DNA of 64,000 bases from Amorphophallus konjac (lineage: Eukaryota > Streptophyta > Magnoliopsida > Alismatales > Araceae), in the NCBI GenBank assembly GCA_022559845.1, contig CM040127.1:32636708-32700707 (forward strand), given 5' to 3'. The notes beneath the pieces were generated by a model. The model was not told the DNA's origin. It made no database searches and was given only the letters and a program-made list of their open reading frames with translations. Made by a program: the position numbers and the translations under genes. Position 1 is the stretch's first letter; every line of letters begins with the position of its first letter. Of this stretch, positions 10,661 to 21,154 are shown piece after piece.

Positions 10661-12029
10661 TCTCTTCCCTCTCTTGATCCCTCACTCATCCTTCTTTTTA
10701 TTTTTTATTTCTCTCCCCTCTCTTCTACCCGATCTCTTCCTCTCTCCCTATTTTCTTCTTCTTATTTTTTTTTCTTCCTCACTCTTTCTTTCTCCCTCTT
10801 CCTCTACCTCCCATTCTCCAGTATGCCCCTCCTCTTTTGAAACTCACGCATACACACATTTTCTTTTCCCTTCTTTTATTCTCGTATGTAAATTAAAGTC
10901 CTCTATTTCATCTACTTACATATGTATGCATATCTTCCATACTCCATGCCCACACGTGGAGCTTTATATGTGTATATATACATATATTTTTATTTTTAAT
11001 AATTAAGCTTTTTATCTCTCCCTCTTTTTATTTTGATTTTCTATTTTTTTAAGTCTTTCACCTCACCCCCCTTCTATTTTCACATGTGTCATCTCTTCTA
11101 AATGCCTCTCTAAAAAAGATTAAGAAAAAAAGAGAGAACTCTCTCTCTCTTTCTCCTTTTCAGGGCGCTGTCGATACCCGGAAGGTCCTGTCGAGTTTCC
11201 GGACGTCGGAATATACGAGAACCTGTTACATCTCAGCGTATGCTCGTGCCATCCCCACTTCGGAGAAGCTCGTACAAAGCCCGTCATCGGCCTCCCCCAA
11301 TAAGCTTTTCTCCCCTTTTTATTCTTAATTAGTCACTTAATTATATTACATGCATCACTTAGCATCTATGCCACGCTTCTCTCCGAGAGGGCTTGGTTTG
11401 TGAGTGTCTTCACGTTTGTGCATTCCATCATATCATTTACCATCCTCTAGTTCCAAAGCGGTTTTAAACATCACCAATCAGGGGTAACCAGTTAAGAGTC
11501 TCTCTCCCTCAGTCGGCCGAAAGAGGAGGAGGAGGAACTCACATGATCCCCAGTTCGGGGATGAAACGCGACCATCCCTCCTATTTTGAGGTACCCGATC
11601 ATCACCTTCCTCATCTTATTCTAGTTCTCTCCCTTGTTATTATTATTTATTGTTAAATCTCCATTTCCGTCTTTCTCTATTTTTGTCTAAAAATAAGTCC
11701 TTTTCTCTCTATATATATTTTCTTAGTGGTCTTTCTCTATATCTCACTCTCTATCTCTTCTTTCATATCTCAATTTCTCTCTTCATCTTCTCATTTTTTT
11801 TAAAAAAATATAAAATAATAAAATCAACACACAAAAAATAATAAAAGCTAAAACAAAAAAAGGAAAGAATAGCAAAATCAGGGTAACCGAAGGAAACCCT
11901 CTTCGTCGGCAGGCCGAAAGAAGAGGAAGATAGGACCCGCAATGCTCCCGCTCCGGCGGCGAACGCGATCAGAACACTTCCTGTGGGGTTCTCAACCCCT
12001 GGCGATCACATTTCCCCTCCCCATTTCTT

Positions 12030-12600
12030 TTCTGTTCAAATCCCGCGAACGGAACACGTTCCTTGCAGAGGTTCCATACTGACTCTAACTCCTCTCCCCA
12101 TTTCTTTTCTGTCCAAACCCCGCCGACGGAACCAGTTCCTCGCGGCGGTTTTATCTAACTGGTGCGGCGGGTCACCTCCCGCGACCATTTTCATTTCAGT
12201 AACTTAATTTTTGTACTCTAACATTCTAACCCCTAACTATTTAATTTCAGCATCCCCCTATCACCGCCTTAAAACCCCGCGGAGAGTGACATCTCGCGGC
12301 GGTTTATTTAATCCCCTTTTCATTTGTTCGAATCCCGTTGACGGAACTCGTTCCTCGCGGTGGTTTTATTTTTCTGTCCTTTCATTCCAACCCCGATCAA
12401 GGAACCAGTTCCTCGCGGCGATTTTTACTTTATGTTCTTCATTCCAACCCCGATCAAGGAACTTGTTCCTCGCGGTGGTTTCATTTCCCGTACTTTCGTT
12501 CCAACCCCGATCAAGGAACTCGTTCCTCGCGGCGGTTTTTCCTTTCTGTACTTTGTTCGAACCCCGTCGACGGAACCAGTTCCTCGCGGTGGTTTTATCT
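12030..12600 (+). repeat. Degenerate 55-60-bp tandem array in Tat left LTR
   Basis: About seven units each carry CCCG--GACGGAAC or CCCGATCAAGGAAC, then NNGTTCCTCGCGGYGGTTTT. Within each unit GGAACNNGTTCC is a short palindrome. The best-ordered part is 12316-12600 with five consecutive units. The same array is at 51000-51570 in the right LTR. Confidence 0.85.
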
Positions 12601-12635
12601 AACTGGTGCGGTGGGTCACCTCCCGCGACCATTTA

Positions 12636-15208
12636 TATAACGACCCGAGAATCCGATTACCGGGAAGGCCCGATAACCCGAGACTCGCACCGCCACCTAC
12701 GAACCCGAAGGCTCGGAAGGGTTAAAAGGATGGTGTGGAGACTACACAAGTATCACGAGTAATTGCAGAAATTAAACAGTTATAATATTAAGCAGGAGAT
12801 AAATTAACATTTTTCATGGTCCACAACAGAAATAACAACAGCAGCAACAGTAGTCCACGACTAGTACAGTGACAAGGAAGAAAAGTACAGCTACACGGGG
12901 CATCCCCCGGCTCTGACCTCTGGCACTACCTCTGGGCACCCGCACCACGCTGCGCTCCTGACGCACTCCCCGCAGGTGGCGCCTCACCTGAAACACGGTG
13001 AAAACACGCAGGGAATGAGTCTCGGAACAAGACTCAGTAGGGATCACTCGAACCCTACCTCGTAAAACGAGAAACCACTACACTAGCGGTAGGAGAGTAC
13101 CTCGGAAGAGAAAGCCCTGCACTCTACAAGACAAAGGTCCCATGGCACGCGCACCGACACCCGTACCACGGTAAGAAGACCAAAGCTCAACGGCCAAACC
13201 GACAAACCCGAAGGTCGGAAACACACGACTGACAGTCTGACACTCCGTACTCGACAGGAGTACCACCCACTAGAAGCGCAGCCGGTAGCGTCCCCTGACG
13301 TCTTACGCCGCGCGCAGGTGAACCGCCTGGCGTGGTAGCTCCTACCAGAGGCGCGAACACCGTACAAGTAACCACAACAAGTGACTAGCTGGGGTCACGC
13401 CCGTCGACGTGGGTCCAACCGCCCCCAACGACGTGTGCACACACAGACCACGCGTCCTAGGTCTGGCCCTCTGATCGGTTTTCCCCCGCAGCCGGACTCT
13501 GGCTAAGACGAGAGGCCTACGGTAACCGGTCCACAAACCGTCTCGAAAGGTGGGTGCCCGTACACCACTCCCAGGTGAGACCAGCACCTCGTACTGGTGG
13601 GCTACGACTAGTGGAGGGTCACTGAAGGAGTAGACTCTCAAGGTAACGGAAAACAACGTCCGCATCCGACGACGTGGGGGAATCACCCCACGAACAGCCC
13701 CGTAGCACGGCGACCACAGTCGGAGTAAAAATGAGGTTGCCAACCTCATTAGCAGCCAGGCAAGCGGCGGTCCACCCCTGGGCCGTCACAAGCAAATGGC
13801 GGTCTAACGCAGGCCGTCACACGGCCAGAGGAGCAAGGGAAGTAACGCGCCTGGTCCAGCGCGTCGCTCGAATGCAACGCGCCTGGCCCAGGGCGTCACA
13901 CGCAAACGACGCGCCTGCCCTGGCGCGCTACTCGCGCCCAGAAACAACGCACTTGCCCCCGCGCGTTACACGAATGTAACGCGTCGGGCTCGACGCGTTG
14001 CAAGGATGTGACGCGCCTGCCCTGGCGCGTCACACGCGCCCTCGCACCTGGTATAACCCGGGAAGTAACGCGCTCGCCCCAGCGCGTTACACGGATGTGA
14101 CGCGCTGGCCAAGGCGCGTCACTCGCGCAGACCCCAACAGAAAAACCAACGGTCGAAAACCAAGCGACGGCCTGGCCCAGGCGCGTCACTAGAAAACGGC
14201 GGCCAGTCGTGGGACCGTCGCTATCCCGGCCAACCCCCGGGGAAGTAACGCACCCCTCTAGGGCCGTTGCAAGCATGTGACGGTCACTGGAGTGACCGTC
14301 ACTCACCCCCGAGCACGCTACGGCGGGAAAACCCCAAAAACTTCGACCACGCCCCCGTACCTCCACCGGAGAGGGGGAAATCAAAGGGGAAGACCCCTGG
14401 GGACCCCTAGCATGCATCTAAGCCATCCAAACGCGAAATCGCGGGATAAAACCATAGATCGGGCGAGCTCTCCCCAAATCATGGAAAAACCCCAAAAAAG
14501 CTCAATAATGCCCCTCTCGGCCTCCCCGCGGCCTACAAACCACGGAAATGAACGGCATGAGGCTAAGGAACGTCACCTTACTTCAATGGAGCGAATACTC
14601 CGCCGAATCGCCCACAAACCATGAAGAACGCCCTAGAAAACCCTCGTTCCTCAAGCTTCCCACGAGCACCGCACGTCCCCACGTTCGCCTCACCGTCGCC
14701 CACGTCGCCGCGCCGTCGCCCCGCCGCTGTCAGCAGCCGGAGAGGAGCTAGCCGCGCTGGAACGGGAGGAAGAGAGGGAGAGAGGGAGGTCACGGTTGGG
14801 GAAGGAAGGAGGAAGAAGAAGAAGAAGAAAGAGAAAGGAAAAGAAAAAGAAAAGGAAATGGGATTATATAGAAAATCCGATTTTTCGAAAAAATATCGAA
14901 AAATAGAAAAAATACATTTCCGGAATCCTCGGAACGCACCGATCGCAACAGTACCACTCGTGCCCGGGTGAACTGCCCGGTTCGCCCGTAGCGAGCTTCC
15001 GAAGAAAAAGCCGAAACACACAACGGGAATCGGAAAACACGCGCGGAAAAATCGCGGAACGCCTCCGGGCCTCCGAAACGACTCCGGATCGCGCCGATCC
15101 GAAAACGAAAGATGTCCGAAACAAAATTTCGGACACAACAGAGCCGGACGCTCCGAAAAATAGATCCGAGACCCACGAAGAAGGATCCGAAGGGTCCGGG
15201 ATATTACA
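12636..15208 (-). mobile_element. Solo LTR of a Tekay-like family
   Basis: The reverse complement begins TGTAATATCCCGGACC and ends CGGGTCGTTATA, matching both LTRs of the complete element at 30100-39865 over most of its length. It is 2573 bp against about 2420 bp there. A perfect 5-bp duplication ATTTA flanks it (12631-12635 and 15209-15213). The right Tat LTR shows the empty site (CCATTTACATTTC near 51598), so it inserted after the Tat element arrived and then lost its body by LTR-LTR recombination. The last G of the consensus TGTAACG end is A here. Confidence 0.93.
13790..14300 (-). repeat. Palindromic minisatellite inside the solo LTR
   Basis: About ten units of roughly 32 bp are seen, each built as an inverted repeat such as GTAACGCGCT-CGCCCC-AGCGCGTTAC or GTGACGCGCC-TGCCCT-GGCGCGTCAC, separated by ACACGNAT-like spacers. 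It occupies the same place as the 33-bp palindromic array of the Tekay LTRs (31093-31290) but with a different arm sequence. Confidence 0.75.
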
Positions 15209-15667
15209 ATTTACATTTCAGTAATTTAATTTCTGCACTCTAACATCCTAACCCCTAACTGTTCAATTTCAGCATCCCCCTATCACCGCCTTAAAACCCC
15301 GCGGAGAGTGACATCTCACGACGGTTTATTTGATCCCTTTTTCATTCCTTGTTATATATATTTATATTATAATAAAAATCTCGCAAAGGCCAATGTCTCG
15401 CGGTGGTATATATATATACTCATATTTATTATCTATATTGTAATAAAAATCCCGTAAGGCCAATGTCTCGCGGTGGTTTCTACATACATGTTCATCACCG
15501 CTGATGTCGCTATATTACTGTTAAAAATCCGCAAAGACCAATGTCTTGCGGTGGTATGCTTTCGTTTCCGTATCTTCCTCCCCTTTCTGTGATTCTCTCG
15601 GTGTCGTCGTCGTCGTAGTTTCCTTCTCCCTCTCTCCTCCTTGGCACGATCCCGTGGCGCGTCCACA

Positions 15668-16708
15668 TCTCTGGCGATCACGGTGGGACTTTTTTTTTGG
15701 CTTTCTTTGGTTACCCACGGACTTTTGGCACCCACAGTGCCTTTTCCTATTGTGCCCACGCGCGCCCACTTTTGGCACCCACAGTGCCTTATCCTCTTTA
15801 CACCCACGCGTGTCCCTCCTTTCGGCACCCACGTGTGCCTTTCCCTATTGCGCCCACGTGCGCCTACTCCCCTCGTGCACCCCGTGCACGCCCCCGGTCC
15901 CTTGTGGTTACTTGAGAGGTCGACGTTGTCTCGTCCACCCACGTGTGCCCCCTCCTTTTGGCACCCCCGTGTGCCCTCTCCTTTCGGCACCCCCGTGTGC
16001 CCTCTCCTTCCGGCACCCACGTGTGCCCCTTCTGATTACGCTTACGCATCACATTTGTCTCCCCAATAGTACTTTGTCATTCCAATTTCATCCCTCGTGC
16101 ACTACGTGCATTACTCTAGAGTCCCCTTGAAGTCTGAAGAGATTCGTATCATTGCAGAAAAGGAGTGTTGTGATGTTTGTTTAATTTCTTTTATTGTATA
16201 TATTCATTGTCTGTTTATATATCTCCTGTTAAATTCAGCACTGCATTGCATATCATCTCCCTTTTGTTTTTATTTCTTTTGTTCCATTTTTTTTTAGGAT
16301 CACCTTTTCCTGGTGAAGGAAGGACTCTCCGTCGGGAATTCCTCTCGACGGACTAGTATCTCCTTCATTGGGACCTCCGTAAGTCCCCGACATCGAAGGA
16401 CTCCCTCTTCGTTCACTGGGCTGGTTGTACCACTAAAGTTCCCTGGAGATAGTCAACCCATTCATGGTGAGTCGAGTGTCTTTAGATGACACAGCGGAAA
16501 CCAATATTGCAACTAAGGTCCCTCCTGTGGTGTGAACATTAGATTAGAAAAAAAAAAGAAAGAAAGACAAACAAAGAAAACAAAGAAAACAAAAAGAAAG
16601 ACAAAAAAATGCGTTAAACATCAACTTATTTTTTAATCTTTGCTATTGGTTTGAGTGTGTATGTTATTGCGTTCCAGCAAAATCTCGCGTTCCGAAAAAG
16701 ATCAAGAA
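15668..16708 (+). other. Tat untranslated leader with GC-rich minisatellite
   Basis: It begins with a candidate primer site TGGCGATCACGGTGGGAC (15672-15689), which resembles the tRNA primer sites of Tat elements; the exact tRNA is not certain. From about 15712 to 16030 there are degenerate tandem units TTTTGGCACCCACGTGTGCC plus CCTATTGCGCCCACGTGCGCC, so G-box-like CACGTG recurs. 16300-16450 holds short inverted repeats (for example TCCGTCGGGAATTCCTCTCGACGGA). 16540-16615 is A-rich. Frames open in this part are repeat-derived. Confidence 0.65.
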
Positions 16709-18277
16709 ATGTCCGGGAACGGTCAGAATCCGACCCCGAGTCACCAAGGGACACATGTCCCTGCTGAGGACGCAGGTTACTCCCGTGAGCCCTCATATGA
16801 GGTGCGAACCACCGTTGGGGAAGCATCCCCGCCGCAAGATATTTCCTCCCTGCTGGGTGTTCTCGCGAACACACAGCTCAATTCCGATCAGATCCGGGCC
16901 TTTCAGTCCGTCTTAAAAGGGAAATCTGTTGATTCTACTCCTCAAAATCCAACACCAGTTGCTCTCCCTACTCAAGAGCCCGCACAGGCAATCCCTTCCT
17001 CATTCCCTCTTGTGCAGACAAGTCTGCAACCTCCCTCTTTCCAATTACCTCCCCAGTCTCAAGTTCCACCAATCCCTCATCCAACATTTCAGTCAGTTCC
17101 ATTTATTGATATGCCACGTCTGCAACCTCCCTCTTTCCAATTACCTCCCCAGTTTCAGGTTCCGCCAATTCCTCATACAACATTTCAGTCAGTTCCGTTT
17201 ACTGACTTGCCACAACGTCCCACTCATCCGGAATTCCCTTCTCAGGCTTCCGCAAGGCCTCAGTGGCCACCACAACCTGCTCCTTACGAGGAGGTCACTC
17301 AATCTCTCCTTCATAGGTTGAACAAGATGGACGAACAATTTCGAAATTTCAAAAAGATTGTGGATGTCAAATCCGCGCCTGAGATCTCTTTACCAATCCT
17401 TCCTGTATTCCGTCTCCCTCCTTCTGAAATGCCAACGTACCGACGGTACACCGGCACAGGCAACCCCTTCATTCATCTAAAGGACCTCATGTATGAGTCC
17501 TCGTTTTGGCAGAACGATCAAAGATCCCTGGCATATCTCTTCAGGAGATCATTGGATGGTCCCGCCTTAGAATGGTTCTATTCCCTAGAGCCGAGTGAGG
17601 CTGAGAACTTCAACGTGGTCCAGAGGAAGTTCCTACAGAAATATCGGGATAGGGTCAGTCCCTCCTTCTCTATTACCGACCTAGTGGCTGAAAAAATGAA
17701 GCCGGACGAAGATTTCATCCAATTTGCCGATCGATGGAGATCCTTGGCAGAGAAAGTGAGAGACCCCATTTCAGAATCGGAGCAAGTAAAGATGATCGTG
17801 TCTAATGCCACTCCACAATTTAGACACGTCCTGGCAATGAACAAGCTCACCACTATGGAGGAACTATATGAGAGAGCTCGATATATCCAAACACAGCTGA
17901 AAGATTCTCCCCTCATGCATATGTTCGAGCCACCAAAGCCAAAGGTGTTTAGGAAGCAGAGCACGGGTGCCCAAGGTGGGGTGACAGAAGGGGTTGTAAC
18001 AAATGAACAAGTGGGCGCGGTTGGCCATCCCAACCAGCAAGCTAACCCTAGGCCTCCACAAGCTCCATAATTCCCCTTTCATCAGGACCAACAAGGTCAG
18101 TAACCCTATCGTCCTCCCCCACAAAACAATCTCTTCCAGAACAATATACCTCAACCGCTCCATCTCCAACAACAACAACAGCGATCTCCTCAATATAATC
18201 AGGTTCCACCACCCGGGGATTATGGCCTCCAACAACAGAGGAGGCCGATCGGCCCAAGGAGGACTCACTACCCACCT
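16709..18277 (+). pseudogene. Tat gag, N-terminal and core part
   Basis: The frame starts at ATG 16709 (MSGNGQNPTPSHQGT). A Pro/Gln-rich N-terminal third contains a tandemly repeated LQPPSFQLPPQ segment (about residues 110-165). The retrotransposon gag domain follows: YRRYTGTGNPFIHLKDL, then LAYLFRRSLDGPALEWFYSL, F..VQRKFLQKYRD and DEDFIQFADRWRSLAEKV, at about residues 245-370. Two in-frame stops at 18068 and 18101 break the protein before the zinc-knuckle-like segment, and the frame then stays open into the protease part. In an intact element this would be the particle protein. The ATG is chosen because the upstream in-frame extension has no ATG. Confidence 0.85.
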
Positions 18278-20434
18278 TTGCCGGAGTCATTATCAGACAT
18301 CTTTAATGCTCTCATGGCTGCTAATTTCCTCACCTTGCCTAAGGAAAAAGCCATATGGCCCCCGAACGTCGACACTTCCAAATATTGTGTCTTCCATAGA
18401 CAGCCGGGTCATACAGTGGAAAACTGTTTTCACTTCAGAGATTATATCTATGATATGAACGATGAACATCAAATAGATTGGGATGAAATGAGGCGATGCG
18501 TCACCATGATGAAGGTCAGGAGACCTCCTCTTAGACAACAACAGCAACAACAACAACAACAGCAACAGCAGCAACAACAACCTCAGCAGGCACCACAACA
18601 ACAGCCAAATATGGGCATCCTCCAAAATCCGTTACCGGCGCACCAACAACCTAACCACCAAGTTAACCCCATCTCTTCCTTCCCGGAGGTTGGAAGAGGG
18701 CAAGATTGGCATACGGAAAGCGGCTCTGTCCTTGTCACCAATCACGTTCCTATCCAATCCTCACACCTTATTCGTCCCGCACATGTCTATCCTCCACCCG
18801 TAGCACAACCCGCAGCGATACCTTACTCATTTCCACTGCCATCACGTCCTCTCATCCGCGTCTCTGCTGATGACCTCCCTTCGAGTCCCCAGCAAACACC
18901 CTCCACTTCCACCATAACATCGTTACCCTCAAAGCCTCTCATCATTTCTCACGTCTCCACCTTGACATCCACCTTCATTCCACCTCCACTAAACAAACCT
19001 CTCATTGTCCAACACCCTTCCGAGGTGCCCTCCACTTCCACCATAACATCGTTACCCTCAAAGCCTCTCATTGTTTCTCACACTTCCACTTCGTCATCCA
19101 CCTTCGTTCCGCCTCCACTAAACAAACCCCTTATTGTCCAACACCCTTCCGAGGTACCATCTACCTCCACCATAACCCCTGTACCCTCGAAACCCCTCAT
19201 TATTCATCACCCATTCGGGCCCCCATCGACCTCTGCTATGCCTCCACCTTTTAAACCCCTTATCATTCACCGTCTATCTGAGACTTCATCCACTCCCACC
19301 ATACCTCCACCTAACAAATCACTCATTAGAGCCCCTACACCTATTATTACCCCTGCTTCGTCAATTGTTCCTCCACCACTACCCCTCGAACCCCTGCTAA
19401 ACCCTATATCTAGCTCCATAGAGGTGCCGCCAAAACCACAAGCCATGGTGCTCCGTAGTGGAAGGATGTTCCATCGGATTTTTCCCCAAAACAGTCAGGT
19501 CCCCGAGCAATCTCAGCCAGAGAAAGACACTGAAGAGCAGCCAGAGGAGTCTATCACCGGGACACAATACGACCTGTTAAAACACTTGGATAAAACACCA
19601 GCTCGGATCTCCATTCTCAAGCTAATCAAGAGGTCGAAAACCCATCAAGACGCCTTGATGGAGTATCTTCAGAAGGTTATGGTAAATGAGGATCTACCAG
19701 TGGAGAAGATCTCATCGGTATTGACGCCAACTGATACACAACCGGCTATTATATTTCACCACCATGAGTTTGCCCCCAAGGAGGCTCGAAAATATGCTTT
19801 GTGTATTGCAGTAAAGATCAATGGGGCGTCTATAGACCCATGTTTAGTGGACACTGGTGCGTCTATAAACGTGATCTTCATGAGCACTCTCCAATTATGT
19901 GGGGTTGACACGGAACAGATAAGGCCTTCATCAATTACGGTTACGGCCTATGACAATAGCAAAAAGCCACCAATGGGGATGGTCATCTTGAATGTAGAAT
20001 TGGGCCATGCATCAGTCTTTGAGGAATTCCATATCCTTGATATGGATCCCACATTCAAGGCCATACTAGGCCGCCCTTACATTGAGGTTATGAATGCTGT
20101 GTCTTCCACCAATCATCAGTGCTTAAAGTTTCCATACAAGGCTTGGATTATCAAGGTAAATAGCATGCCCATCTTTTCTACAGTGGATGCTATTAATACC
20201 TCATTGCCTTCTGTTTGGCCGACTCACCGGCCAATTCTTTCACTGCTAGATGTGTGTGACCCTCGTCGCACCCATTTTACACAAAAGCCACTTCCAACAC
20301 CAAAGTCATGTCACCCTTCCCATGCTAAGGGATGGGAGATCATGAGAAATATTGGCTACCAACAGGGCAAAGGTTTGGAGGCAACAATTACAAGGGAGAC
20401 TGAAGTTGCCAAAGAAGACAAAGCTAACCCTTAG
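18278..20434 (+). pseudogene. Tat gag C-terminus, protease and G-patch
   Basis: This stays in the same frame as gag after its stops. A knuckle-like segment CVFHRQPGHTVENC lies near 18388-18430. It is followed by a poly-Gln run and a long Pro/Ser/Thr linker with about five repeats of PSKPLI-(I/V)-H and PPLNKPLIVQHPSEVPSTST type (18890-19330). The aspartic protease core is LVDTGASINVIF at 19844-19879, with ILGRPYI as the second motif near 20070. A G-patch, GWEIMRNIGYQQGKGL, lies at about 20332-20380. The frame then changes just after the G-patch (about 20380) and this frame stops at 20434. The family order fits the Tat protease region. Function here is lost through the upstream stops and the frame change. 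Confidence 0.83.
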
Positions 20435-21154
20435 AGCCGGCCTAGGCTTTGAAGGGCCACTTGAAGCATATGAGGAACCTCTTATGTGGACCTTGTACTC
20501 GCATTTCAGAAAGGGGCCGGTGATACAGTTGGGGGATCACCCACAACATTCACATGGGAAATTGTATATTACCTACTTAGCTGAAAGTTGCTCGAGGGCT
20601 GCAAAGAAGGGGAAACACGATGACCCGAACTGCGAGTGGAACAAGTGGTTTGATATACATGATATTTCCATTGCGCTACAGCAGATGTTCTCACCTCCAA
20701 ACTTAGAGGGGCCGCCTTTGATCTCCGAGCTGCCAAAAGGTGTCGTTGACATGGCCGAAATTCTAAGTTTTCCTCGCCGAGAGGAAGTTGCCACTGACGG
20801 ATCGCTTTCCGCCATTCTATCTGATCATTCTCCTCAGCCGTTGCTGCTGACTCTTTCTTGGACCCGATGTTTATCTGATGATATTCCCAGGTCCCCTTCT
20901 CTGCTCACATTCTTGCGCGGGTTTCTCAGCCCATGCCAAATTTTCAACCACGATCTGCTCAATGAGCCCTACAACCCCTTAGCTATAGTCCCCTCCTCTT
21001 ATTCTCCAAATTCTTTCAATTGTTTAGTAATTGAAAATGAAAATGAAAAAAAAACGTCAATTTTCAAACTCCTCAACAGTGCATTTCCTTTGAGGAGACC
21101 TCCTACATCTCCCACGAGTGCGCCCCGACCTACGGGCCACTCATTCAAGGTCCC
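20435..21154 (+). pseudogene. Tat protease-RT linker, shifted frame
   Basis: The coding-like sequence continues in another frame from about 20380 to 21158. LTLRAGLGFEGPLEAYEEP leads into W..HSHGKLYITYLAESC and a hydrophobic Ser/Pro-rich part, then stops at 21158. It contains an acidic Glu/Asn run followed by Lys near 21030-21055. Tat polyproteins have a poorly conserved spacer here. No catalytic motif is seen. Confidence 0.6.

Larger units (their letters stand above)
8120..15667 (+). repeat. Tat left LTR (with solo-LTR insertion)
   Basis: It matches 46954-52058 closely throughout (about 2 differences in the first 75 bp), except for the insertion at 12636-15208. The original length is about 4.97 kb. 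Sections in order are: AT-rich start with an (AT)n tract near 8300; CT-rich stretch; GC-rich CCGCCG stretch at 9480-10250; (CT)n at 10270-10660; AT-rich part; and repeated CTCGCGGYGGTTT cassettes at 12030-12600 and 15290-15560. Long open frames in the GC- and CT-rich parts are compositional (Pro, Ser, Arg only) and are not called as genes. Confidence 0.9.

Noticed and set aside
15433..16130. Open frames on both strands in the Tat leader
   Set aside because: Follow the GGCACCCACGTG minisatellite; differing frames give similar low-complexity peptides.
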